From CAZZEX01 sp964653285 (lineage in GTDB: Bacteria > Chloroflexota > Anaerolineae > B4-G1), in the NCBI GenBank assembly GCA_964653285.1, contig CAZZEX010000087.1, positions 1 through 21,508 of the forward strand: 21,508 nucleotides of DNA. Direction: 5' to 3'. Below, one piece after another: positions 6,561 to 13,883 of the stretch (within the stretch, counting starts at the first letter, position 1; each line of letters opens with the position of its first letter). The position numbers were made by a program, and so were the translations under genes. The notes under the pieces are model-generated. The model had not been told where the DNA came from and ran no database searches. It saw nothing but the letters and a program-made list of their open reading frames with translations.

Positions 6561-7963
6561 GAGTTGAGCGAAAGGTTGTGCAAATCAAGACTCACCTGCA
6601 ACTGCGTCGGGAGATTCAGGACGAGATCACCGGGTTGGCACCCTGGTATCAGCCCATCAACTTTGGCTACGGACTCTGGACCGTGGCGGTGGATAAGGCT
6701 GGTCATCGCTATACGTCCCGGTCGCTGGATCGAGGCATTGCCAAGTGGAACACTTTCATCAAGCCGAATCTACCCTTTGACCTGGCGGGCAAGCGTGTGC
6801 TCGAACTGGGATGCAATGCCGGGCTGTTTCTGGTCGAGTGCGTGAGGGCGGGAGCCCGAGAGGCTGCCGGTATTGAGAAAGGCGATCACTATTACCGGCA
6901 GGCCCGCTTCGTCACGCGTACTTTCTCAAGACTGCGTGGCCGATACTACCCTGTACGGGTCTTCCGGGGCGCTATGGAAGACTTCGATTACGAATCTCTC
7001 GGCAAGTTTGATCTGGCTCTGCTTCTGAACGTGATTTACCACATCGGCAAGTCAGCCGATTACAGCCACCTCAGCAACGACGAGATCGCCGCACTCCAGA
7101 TCGAGACCTTGCACAGGGTGTCTGGCGTAGCACGATACCTTCTGTTCCAGGCCAATCCACTGGAAGACGAAGGGCGCGGCAAAGGCAAAGACTCGTTGCT
7201 GGAACTCGTCCACCGCGCCGGTCTGATGATTGTAAAAGAAACCGTCTACGACCATCCACGGGGATATATCCTGCTGACCAGGTCGGAAAAGTACCAGGAT
7301 CGTGAGACATTTCCAATCAAACGTATGATCAGCAAGTACTTTTTGCCGGCGCACTTGAACGCCGAGCGAGAGGTCGTGGACTTGCATACCAGGTATGGGC
7401 GGGACGGATTCGACATCACACAGACCCGTTACTACCGGTTGCGCACGGCCCAGATTGATTGGAGGGCCCCCGGCGTCGCCCACCTGCCGGCATCGTTGGA
7501 TCGAGAGCCCATCTACTGGGTCATGCCCTGGTGTTACAAACGCCGGGAGCGCAACCAAAGGAATACGCTGGCGAGGATCAAAGCGTTCCCGCAGGTTTAC
7601 GCCAGATTTCTTGATCTGATTGATTCGATCCTGGACGGGGGGTTCGATCCGGCAAGAAGCATAATTCCTGGATATCGCCTGGTTCATCCCGACTACGGCG
7701 ATGTGTTCATCTACGTAGATGGCAACCAGCGCATGGGTGTGCTCTCGTATTTGGCGGAGCGGTTGCCTGATGGAAATCTGGAGGTGCCTGTCGAAATCCG
7801 GCAGGTGGTAGAGCGAGAGAGACTGCTGGGTTATCCTTTGACGAGGCAACTGATCGAAGAGGGCTATTTCACCGAGGGGGATGCCCTCAGGTGGTTCGAC
7901 AACGCATTCGGGCATTTGCCAGGGTTCGTCAAAGATGACGATTGCAAGCGTCATGCGGATTAG
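6548..7963 (+). CDS. Class I methyltransferase with a C-terminal ParB/sulfiredoxin-like segment
   Basis: A 471-residue protein from the GTG at 6548, chosen because GGAGG (6538-6542) lies five bases upstream; the in-frame GTG at 6512 is an alternative. Residues about 65-245 form a CmoB/DUF1698-like SAM domain: motif I VLELGCNAGLF (84-94), acidic GIEKGD (108-113) and FDLALLLNVIYHIG (154-167). The remaining 220 residues are unusual for a methyltransferase. They include YRLVHPDYGDVFIYVDGNQRM (around 376-396). The DGNQRMGVLSYL phrase recalls the 'DGNHR' motif of ParB and sulfiredoxin folds, where it binds a nucleotide or phosphate. This could be a kinase-like or nucleotide-sensing module, but that is inference. 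It ends overlapping the next methyltransferase. Confidence 0.75.
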   Translation: MTASRVERKVVQIKTHLQLRREIQDEITGLAPWYQPINFGYGLWTVAVDKAGHRYTSRSLDRGIAKWNTFIKPNLPFDLAGKRVLELGCNAGLFLVECVRAGAREAAGIEKGDHYYRQARFVTRTFSRLRGRYYPVRVFRGAMEDFDYESLGKFDLALLLNVIYHIGKSADYSHLSNDEIAALQIETLHRVSGVARYLLFQANPLEDEGRGKGKDSLLELVHRAGLMIVKETVYDHPRGYILLTRSEKYQDRETFPIKRMISKYFLPAHLNAEREVVDLHTRYGRDGFDITQTRYYRLRTAQIDWRAPGVAHLPASLDREPIYWVMPWCYKRRERNQRNTLARIKAFPQVYARFLDLIDSILDGGFDPARSIIPGYRLVHPDYGDVFIYVDGNQRMGVLSYLAERLPDGNLEVPVEIRQVVERERLLGYPLTRQLIEEGYFTEGDALRWFDNAFGHLPGFVKDDDCKRHAD

Positions 7964-8846
7964 ATCGTTCTTTGCGACCCCCATCGCCGCCTTCTGGCGG
8001 GCGTGGATTAGACAGAAATTCGAGAACGGTACGTATGCGCTGGAAGCGGCCCCAACTTGTCTGTGTGGATGTGAGGATTTCGAACGCATTGCCGACTCGG
8101 ACCGATATGGCATCCCTGTGGGGGTCAACCTGTGCAAGTGCTGTGGGCTAGGTGTGCAAAGCCCCCGGCCCACGGAGGAAGCGCTACAGCGCTTCTACCA
8201 GGCGGACTACAGGAAGTTGTATCGCGGTACGACGAAGATCAACCAGGACTACTTTCTGCGCAGCCACCGGCGAGGCCAGCGCATCTTTGAGTTCCTCAGT
8301 GACCATGGGTTGCGAACCACAGACAGCGTTGTTGTCGAGGTGGGGTGTGGACCTGGCGGTATCTTGAAGGTTTTTCAGGAGCAGGGTAACGACGTCTGGG
8401 GTTGCGAACTTGATACGCAATGTGTTGAGTTCAGCAACGAGCAGGGGATTCCCACGCTCTCCGGCGGCGCAGAGGCCCTTGCTGATGTTGGAGTGAAGGC
8501 GGACCTGATCGTTCTCAGTCATCTACTGGAGCACGTTCCTCAGCCCTTTGAATTTATGGCCACCTTGCGTGACATTCTGACGGATAAGGGGCTGCTCTAC
8601 GTTGAGGTCCCTGGCGTGCGGAACCCGAGGACAAACTTCTTCGATGGAGTCCAGGTTGCTCATCTTTACTATTATGACCTGACCACACTCCAGTTTGTGA
8701 TGGGCAAGGCGGGGTTTCGATTGATCACCGGCGATGAAACAGTTCGATCCATATTTCGCCAAGAGGATGGCGAGGTACTGGTGCAGCTTGAAGACAACTA
8801 CGAGCGCAACGTGACAGTGATTCAGAACTGGGTGAAGCCATGTTAA
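7953..8846 (+). CDS. Zinc-ribbon SAM-dependent methyltransferase
   Basis: A 297-residue protein from the ATG at 7953; an ATG at 7935 is also possible, and neither has a strong ribosome site. An N-terminal zinc-binding module is visible: CLC near residues 36-38 and CKCCGLG at 61-67 (C-x-C and C-x2-C), as in methyltransferases of sugar pathways that carry a Methyltransf_13-type ribbon. The SAM domain follows: VVVEVGCGPGGILKVF (about 124-139), the acidic GCELD, and LIVLSHLLEHVPQPFEFM. Known relatives C-, N- or O-methylate nucleotide-linked deoxysugars. It overlaps the upstream gene by 11 bases. Its product could be a methyl-branched or O-methylated sugar of the glycan. Confidence 0.82.
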   Translation: MRIRSFFATPIAAFWRAWIRQKFENGTYALEAAPTCLCGCEDFERIADSDRYGIPVGVNLCKCCGLGVQSPRPTEEALQRFYQADYRKLYRGTTKINQDYFLRSHRRGQRIFEFLSDHGLRTTDSVVVEVGCGPGGILKVFQEQGNDVWGCELDTQCVEFSNEQGIPTLSGGAEALADVGVKADLIVLSHLLEHVPQPFEFMATLRDILTDKGLLYVEVPGVRNPRTNFFDGVQVAHLYYYDLTTLQFVMGKAGFRLITGDETVRSIFRQEDGEVLVQLEDNYERNVTVIQNWVKPC

Positions 8847-8913
8847 CGGAACTTTCTTGAATTATCAGCCAACCCTTTTGGCATTTGGTTCACCAGGGAG
8901 GAGCCATAGATAG

Positions 8914-9747
8914 ATGTTTCATCTGCGTGTTTGGAGAGGCCTGAGATCTCATATCAGCAGGGTAAGTGACCGTCTGCGTTACCGCCATCTTACAGTCAAT
9001 TTCCAAGGCCGTGCCCTTCGTTTTGACAGTAGGGATTTTGACGTTCCAAGTCACAGTATAACTGCCGACGCAGCACAATACATGTATGACTACGTTCTGG
9101 AGCATGGATTAACCCACGGTATTGAAATTGGAAGCAAGTTTGGCTGGTCGGGACTATGGATTGCCAAGGCACTAGAGGAAAATGGAGGCCGACTGCTGAT
9201 GGTGGATCTTAAGTTGAGAGGCCGGCTGGTCAAGAACTTTAAGAGGGCGGACATCAAGAATGTGACTCTGGTGTTGGGTAACTCGCTTGGTGCCGATGTA
9301 GCCGATGTCGTCAGGCGCTATGTGGCCCTGCATGGTAAGTTCGACTTTGCGTTCATTGATGGGGATCACAGTTTTGAGGCCTGCCATTCCGACTACAAAC
9401 TGGTACTTGACAACGCGGCGCCTGTGATTCATATCTTCTTTGACAATCTGTGGCAGTGCCCCGGTGTCAGACAGGTTTTCAAACATGAGCCGGCAGCCGA
9501 CAAAGCCGTCATTGATGGCCTAAGAATGAATGCTCCTGGTCGGACTTACCGGGAATGCTTGGCGTTGCATGTGGTAACCCAGCCTCGGATGAGCAGAGCG
9601 CGGCAGGCAAGCGCGGCGACTCGCCCAGACCCGATCGGAGCAGAGAGCCCATTAGGCCGGTTGCAGCCAGCATTCTGGGGGGAGTTTTTGGTCACCAAGA
9701 CCGGAAAAGTTGGCGAAGATGTCATCGTGGAACAGGTCAGCCTGTAG
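8914..9747 (+). CDS. Methyltransf_24-type SAM-dependent methyltransferase
   Basis: A 277-residue protein with a clear start: GGGAGGAG (8896-8903) ten bases before the ATG. The SAM motif is a variant, GIEIGSKFGWSGLWIAKAL (residues 69-87), followed by LLMVDLK, and the hallmark FDFAFIDGDHSFEACHSDY (143-161) of the Methyltransf_24/O-methyltransferase group, where the aspartates bind metal or the catecholic or sugar hydroxyl. The C-terminal stretch around residues 225-255 is rich in R, A, P and S, and I cannot assign it. The 67-base gap before the gene carries only a weak hairpin (GCCAA/TTGGC, 8868-8882). This gene is poorer in GC than the 3' part of the window. Confidence 0.78.
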   Translation: MFHLRVWRGLRSHISRVSDRLRYRHLTVNFQGRALRFDSRDFDVPSHSITADAAQYMYDYVLEHGLTHGIEIGSKFGWSGLWIAKALEENGGRLLMVDLKLRGRLVKNFKRADIKNVTLVLGNSLGADVADVVRRYVALHGKFDFAFIDGDHSFEACHSDYKLVLDNAAPVIHIFFDNLWQCPGVRQVFKHEPAADKAVIDGLRMNAPGRTYRECLALHVVTQPRMSRARQASAATRPDPIGAESPLGRLQPAFWGEFLVTKTGKVGEDVIVEQVSL

Positions 9748-9766
9748 GGCGGAGGGGGCATCGGCA

Positions 9767-10888
9767 TTGCCTCTGTTTCAACGATCTCGTAAGCCAGAGA
9801 TTTATTGCGTAGTAGATGCTCTCGGGTGGGTGCAGGAAAAGCGGGTTGAGTATCTATCCCGATACCTGGGCGAATTTAAGTTGGGTGTGTTTCATTTCGG
9901 TTGGACGTCCGGCTTCAGCCGGAAAATCCCCGCTGAAGCGGGGCGTCCGCTCCTTTCCTCCAACTCATTTGAAACACACCCATTTAAGTTCAGCGTACTA
10001 ACTCCTGATCGGTTTGTCGCTCTGTGGAATAGAGGCAGGCTGCGGGGCAAGCCGATCTACTTCGCCAGTTGGCGCATACCGTATTCTCTCGTTCGCTCAG
10101 AGCGCTGCAGTTTTGACCCTTTAGACTTCGAGCATTTCATGACCAGCGTCACCAGCCACTACAACATCGGCGGGGGGTTGAATCCATCGCAGGCTTTGGC
10201 CGCTGGCAGGGACCCGCAGGAAGCCTTCGATTCAGCCATTACACTGCTTCGCCAATTCAACGTGGTGACGGCCAATTCGCGCATCCTATGCGACCTGCTC
10301 TCGACTCATCTCGACAGGTTAACCTATGCACCTAACGGAGTGGACGCGGCGTTCTTCCATCCACCCGTGGGTAAGAAATACGATCCAAGTCACATCAAAA
10401 TCGGGTGGGTGGGGAAGGTCAAGGCGGCCAAGAATTACGAGGTGGTGGAATCGGCGCTCAATCGCCTTAGGGAGAATGGCTTCACGGTTCGTACACTGGC
10501 TTTCGCCAAGAATGTGAGTAAACGGAGACTTCTTTCTCAAAACGAGATGAAAGAGTTCTACCACGGGATAGATTATTACCTGTGCGCCAGTTGGCACGAA
10601 GGAACACCCAACCCGGCGTTGGAGGCGGCCGCCTGCGGCATCCCGGTGGTCACCACCCGTGTGGGCAACATGCCGGAACTGGTTGAGCATGGGGAGAACG
10701 GCTTCTTCATAGAACCGCGTGCGGATTCCATCGTGGAGCAGTTTGAGGAAATTCGTGGACTGAGCGTGAGCGATTATCTGCGGCTGAGTACGAACGTTCG
10801 GAGCAGCATCCTGGCAAACTGGACGTGGGAGAAGAACGTGGCCAATTATCAGATGGCCTTTGAACGGTTGTTAAGTGGAGGAAAGTGA
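9767..10888 (+). CDS. GT4-type glycosyltransferase carrying an in-frame miniature-element insertion
   Basis: A 373-residue GT-B enzyme. Start is taken as the TTG at 9767, with GGAGG at 9751-9755; an ATG at 9719 inside the upstream gene is the alternative. The donor-binding half is typical: YAPNGVDAAFF, IKIGWVGK, and the EX7E region HEGTPNPALEAAACGIPVVT. Residues 39-74 are an insertion: a 99-bp inverted-repeat element plus a 9-bp target duplication adds exactly 36 codons without a stop. Removing it restores a smooth EFK-FSVLTPDRF, which is what an ordinary N-terminal domain would show. The insertion lies in the acceptor-binding half, so activity may be changed or lost. The C-terminal half resembles the GT4 protein at 5458-6471. 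Confidence 0.83.
   Translation: MPLFQRSRKPEIYCVVDALGWVQEKRVEYLSRYLGEFKLGVFHFGWTSGFSRKIPAEAGRPLLSSNSFETHPFKFSVLTPDRFVALWNRGRLRGKPIYFASWRIPYSLVRSERCSFDPLDFEHFMTSVTSHYNIGGGLNPSQALAAGRDPQEAFDSAITLLRQFNVVTANSRILCDLLSTHLDRLTYAPNGVDAAFFHPPVGKKYDPSHIKIGWVGKVKAAKNYEVVESALNRLRENGFTVRTLAFAKNVSKRRLLSQNEMKEFYHGIDYYLCASWHEGTPNPALEAAACGIPVVTTRVGNMPELVEHGENGFFIEPRADSIVEQFEEIRGLSVSDYLRLSTNVRSSILANWTWEKNVANYQMAFERLLSGGK
9883..9981. mobile_element. 99-bp MITE/REP-like element with 12-bp perfect terminal inverted repeats and 9-bp target duplication
   Basis: The ends are GGGTGTGTTTCA (9883-9894) and its exact reverse complement TGAAACACACCC (9970-9981). A second matching block, GTTGGA (9900-9905) with TCCAAC (9959-9964), extends the repeat to 19 of 23 positions. 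The flanks are identical 9-mers, ATTTAAGTT at 9874-9882 and 9982-9990, the signature of a transposition target duplication. Inside, GGACG (9903-9907) pairs with CGTCC (9944-9948) and encloses two hairpins: TCCGGC-TTCA-GCCGGA (9908-9923) and CCCCGC-TGAA-GCGGGG (9928-9943). It has no coding capacity of its own, so it must have been moved by a transposase encoded elsewhere. The transposase family was not identified. Confidence 0.88.
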
Positions 10889-10890
10889 AC

Positions 10891-11766
10891 GTGGCACCAG
10901 AACAGGCACAGATGAGGCCCCAGTGGGCCCGGGAAAAACAACCGCATCCGCCGAACTTCGGGCAGGCGAAACGCATCCCGCGCCTGCTTCTCAATGTGAG
11001 CGTCAAACGTCGCCGTGGCAAGTGCCTGCAAATCATTCGGGACAGCCGACGCTATTGTGACTTCGAGCCTGGGCTGATTTCCCTCGTCATACTTTCTTGC
11101 AAGCGGATCCGGGAATTTCGCCGTTTGTGTGAGTCATTGGTTCCCTTCTTCGATGGGGTTGAGACTTACCCTCAGGTGGAGAAGATACTGGCTGACAATG
11201 GCTCCGGGCCTGAGCTGGTGGACTATGCGCGTGGCCTTGGCTTCTTTGACCGGGTCCTGGCCCACGAACGTAACCTGGGGATGGCTGGTGCGCTGAACGA
11301 CGCCTACCAGAAGTGCAACGGTGAGTATGTTCTACTGGTCGAGGACGACTTCGTGGTTGACTACGACCGTCCCTTTCTGTCAGATTGCCTGGACATCTTC
11401 CGAGAATTCCCGGAGATTGGCATCATCCGGCTGAAGAACCAGAACAACTGGTGGAAGCCGTTTCGAGTCATCGGTCCTCTGCGTTCCACCTCCGCAGGGG
11501 TACCGTTCTGGACCTGGCTGCCGTCCTGGCCAAAGGGGGACAACAACGTGTGGGCCTGTGGTTCGGTCCTGTTCCGTAAGGTCAGTTTTTTCAGTACGGG
11601 CCGGCTGCCGTTGGGCGAGGGGCGTCATCAGGCGGTCCTCGTGGAGAACGCCTATGGGTGTCTGTACAACAAGACCTGGCTCGCTGCCAAAGCCAAGGAC
11701 TGCTACCCGTTCTTCCAACCCAACGATAATCTCGAGTCACCCGGCTTTCAGGACGACATTTTATGA
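10891..11766 (+). CDS. GT-A fold glycosyltransferase (GT2-like)
   Basis: A 291-residue protein from the GTG at 10891, which has GGAGG nine bases upstream; the GTG at 10885 overlapping the previous stop is an alternative but sits too close to that site. After a basic, proline-rich stretch of about 60 residues comes the GT-A core: ISLVILSCKRIREFRRL (63-79), ILADNGSGPE (99-108), RNLGMAGALNDAY (127-139) and the metal-binding EDD in VLLVEDDFVVDYD (147-159). NNVWACGSVLFRK and a downstream VENAYG follow the acceptor region. The family transfers a sugar from a nucleotide donor; specificity is unknown. The stop overlaps the ATG of the next gene (ATGA). Confidence 0.8.
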   Translation: MAPEQAQMRPQWAREKQPHPPNFGQAKRIPRLLLNVSVKRRRGKCLQIIRDSRRYCDFEPGLISLVILSCKRIREFRRLCESLVPFFDGVETYPQVEKILADNGSGPELVDYARGLGFFDRVLAHERNLGMAGALNDAYQKCNGEYVLLVEDDFVVDYDRPFLSDCLDIFREFPEIGIIRLKNQNNWWKPFRVIGPLRSTSAGVPFWTWLPSWPKGDNNVWACGSVLFRKVSFFSTGRLPLGEGRHQAVLVENAYGCLYNKTWLAAKAKDCYPFFQPNDNLESPGFQDDIL

Positions 11767-12671
11767 CTCTTCTAGAGCACCTGACTGTCTACGTTATCTC
11801 GACGGGCGAGGATACTTACGACGAGTGCCTGGAGGCGCTCCAGAACCAGGATTGCGCTTTCAGGGTTGAGCACATTCGTGACGTCTACCCGATGAGCAGG
11901 GCCTTCCAGGCCATGCCAGACCGTTGTCAGACAAAGTATTTCGTGCAGGTTGACGCGGACATGGTGCTGCATCCTCACGCCATCCGCAGTTTATATGAGG
12001 CCATTTGCCACTCCGGGTTCAGAACCTACATGGTGCTCGGTCCCCTGTACGAGGAAGGCTTTGGCATCGGTGGGCGGGTGAAATGCTGGAAACGGAGCAT
12101 CTTCCGGCTATTCAGGTTTCGTGACGTGAGAACCGTGGACCGGGACTTTTTCCGGCGTGCCCGCTGGCTGGGGTTCAAGCGGCACGAACTGCCCGACGTC
12201 CTGGGCGTGCATAAGCCCCGGCATTCGCCCTTTTCCTGCTTCCTGAAGTCTAAGTGCGACGTGGAGAAGTGGCGTTTCCTGGGCCGGCCGGCACGCCTGT
12301 ACGCCACGGGTGTGCTGGAGGAGGCGCTGCAAGAGTACCCGGAGAATTGGTACCGGCTCCTGGGAACGCTCCTGGGCGTTCTCACGGGCAAGGAGCGGGT
12401 CATCCGTTCCAAGGACATCCGGCTGGAAGCGGAGCGTTACCGGCAGGTCTTGAGCCTCCTGGGGCGAGATGAGCAGTTTTCCCCCCCGGCCCCGTTCCCG
12501 CAGGATTGGACAGACTGGATGCGGGGGTTTTTCGTGATGTGCTACGCCGACCTTAAGGGCAAGCGGACCCAGACAAGACGCTACTTGGCCAGAATGATTC
12601 TGGAAATATATTCGGGAAGCCCTCCTGGCGAGGATCTTGTTGGAGAGTTTCTGGAGGTTGTCGAAGCGTGA
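11763..12671 (+). CDS. GT-A-like glycosyltransferase with a DAD metal-binding motif
   Basis: A 302-residue protein. The beginning LTVYVISTGEDTYDECLEAL (7-26) is a GT-A style first strand and loop. KYFVQVDADMVLHPHAI (58-74) holds a DxD metal and nucleotide motif (D64, D66) in the expected place. The C-terminal half is rich in R, K and W and has no motif I recognise. It begins inside the upstream stop and ends inside the next start (GTGA), so the genes at 10891, 11763 and 12668 form a tightly coupled set. It is most likely a glycosyltransferase of uncommon family; the substrate is unknown. Confidence 0.65.
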   Translation: MTLLEHLTVYVISTGEDTYDECLEALQNQDCAFRVEHIRDVYPMSRAFQAMPDRCQTKYFVQVDADMVLHPHAIRSLYEAICHSGFRTYMVLGPLYEEGFGIGGRVKCWKRSIFRLFRFRDVRTVDRDFFRRARWLGFKRHELPDVLGVHKPRHSPFSCFLKSKCDVEKWRFLGRPARLYATGVLEEALQEYPENWYRLLGTLLGVLTGKERVIRSKDIRLEAERYRQVLSLLGRDEQFSPPAPFPQDWTDWMRGFFVMCYADLKGKRTQTRRYLARMILEIYSGSPPGEDLVGEFLEVVEA

Positions 12672-13882
12672 CACACGTGAAGCACCTGCTGTTTCTACAT
12701 TCCCACACGCTGCACGCCAAAGTCACCATCCCACTGGCACTGCGCCTGGCCCAGGACGGCTACCAGGTCTCCTATCTCGTCAACCGTCCCACTTTCCTGG
12801 CCCGCTCATTCGGCTTCTCGGCCCGCTACGTCCGCTCTCACCCCACCGCGGTTGCCATCATCAATCCCGAGTCGCTTCGCTACGTGGCCCGCCTGATCGG
12901 CTACGAACAGGCATGGCAAGAGGGTTCACGGAAGATTGGCTACGTCTGGCGAAGGGGCCTGAATGACTACGGACGTTTCGACGGCCTCGTGTCCACCACT
13001 AAGGATATGCGCCTGCTGCGACGCATCCGGGAGCGGTACTCCGTCCCAGCCTTTGCCGTGGGCTATCAGCATATCCCCTTCCTGGTCAAGATAGATGAAC
13101 AGTTCCGCCCAGAAACCCGGTTTTTCGGAGAAAACCTGGTTTCTTCGGAGTCCGCTTTCTTGACCGACAACGCCTTTTCCCGAGCCCATCGTTTTCCGGA
13201 CATCTTGCAATCCTGTGGCCTGTATCCCTGCGGATTTACCTACCTCGACAGAGTGTATGCGGGCCGGCAGGAGCAAGAAGCGAACCGAGACGAACGAACT
13301 GTCCTCATCTTCCATCCCGGCGGGTATCGGCGCGTGCTGACCGAGCCTGGCGACTCTCGGGAAGTGTGTTATGCCAGACAGCGAGCCTTCTTCGAGAAAC
13401 TGTGCCTTCCCCTCGTCAAGGCCGGCCTCAGGCCGGTGATCAAGATCCACCCCCTATGCGCACGGTTTCACGATCTACCAGACGTGGAAAAGGTCGCCCG
13501 TGAGATCGAGGCCCATCATAGACTGCCAGCAGACAGCATCCTGTGCATCGGGCCAGAGTCCTGGTACTGGAAGTATGCCTTTCAGAGCCGCTTCATCCTC
13601 ACATTTGGTTCTTCGTCGGTCTACGAGTTGTGGTCATCTGGGCTATCGAACGTCTTCGTGTGTAATTTCGAGGGCGGCGTCAGAAGCCAGAAGTTCCGGT
13701 TTTTTAACAGCATTTTCATTGACGGCTACGAGGAGTACCTGGATTTCGTGAGCGCCGAGGTCTTTCGGCATCGGCCGCTTGATGCGTTAGCCACTCAGGT
13801 CTTCGACGCCTACCACAGCCTGTTCGACGGTCAGGCGACCCGGAAGGTCTGTGGGCTGATCAATCAGGAACTGCGATCCTGA
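12668..13882 (+). CDS. Putative GT-B transferase of the capsule polysaccharide / CDP-glycerol transferase type
   Basis: A 404-residue protein. GGAGG at 12653-12657 is ten bases before the GTG at 12668. The N-terminal domain opens with LLFLHSHTLHAKVTIPLALRL, a first Rossmann-like unit for an acceptor. The C-terminal domain shows VLIFHPGGY (212-220), PVIKIHP (256-262), and LTFGSSSVYELWSSGLSNVF (311-330). A His-Pro in the middle strand and a Ser-rich loop before a helix are the pattern of CDP-glycerol transferases, polysialyltransferases and Kdo-type capsule transferases, all of which use CMP-, CDP- or UDP-linked donors. The gene lies directly before a CMP-ulosonate block, so it is a candidate to use that CMP-sugar. 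This is inference from position and fold only. Confidence 0.55.
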   Translation: MTHVKHLLFLHSHTLHAKVTIPLALRLAQDGYQVSYLVNRPTFLARSFGFSARYVRSHPTAVAIINPESLRYVARLIGYEQAWQEGSRKIGYVWRRGLNDYGRFDGLVSTTKDMRLLRRIRERYSVPAFAVGYQHIPFLVKIDEQFRPETRFFGENLVSSESAFLTDNAFSRAHRFPDILQSCGLYPCGFTYLDRVYAGRQEQEANRDERTVLIFHPGGYRRVLTEPGDSREVCYARQRAFFEKLCLPLVKAGLRPVIKIHPLCARFHDLPDVEKVAREIEAHHRLPADSILCIGPESWYWKYAFQSRFILTFGSSSVYELWSSGLSNVFVCNFEGGVRSQKFRFFNSIFIDGYEEYLDFVSAEVFRHRPLDALATQVFDAYHSLFDGQATRKVCGLINQELRS

Positions 13883-13883
13883 A

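Noticed and set aside
7052..8173. Minus-strand ORF of 373 codons opposite two methyltransferases
   Set aside because: Both plus-strand genes have full motif sets. The reverse frame spans their junction and lacks any motif or ribosome site.
8868..8882. Hairpin GCCAA-CCCTT-TTGGC as a terminator before the methyltransferase at 8914
   Set aside because: Only five base pairs and no T-run; too weak to call.
13422..13436. Palindrome CCGGCC-TCA-GGCCGG as a terminator or REP unit
   Set aside because: It lies inside the GT-B gene coding for an ordinary strand (KAGLRPVIK), has no T-run and no flanking duplication, and is probably chance in GC-rich code.
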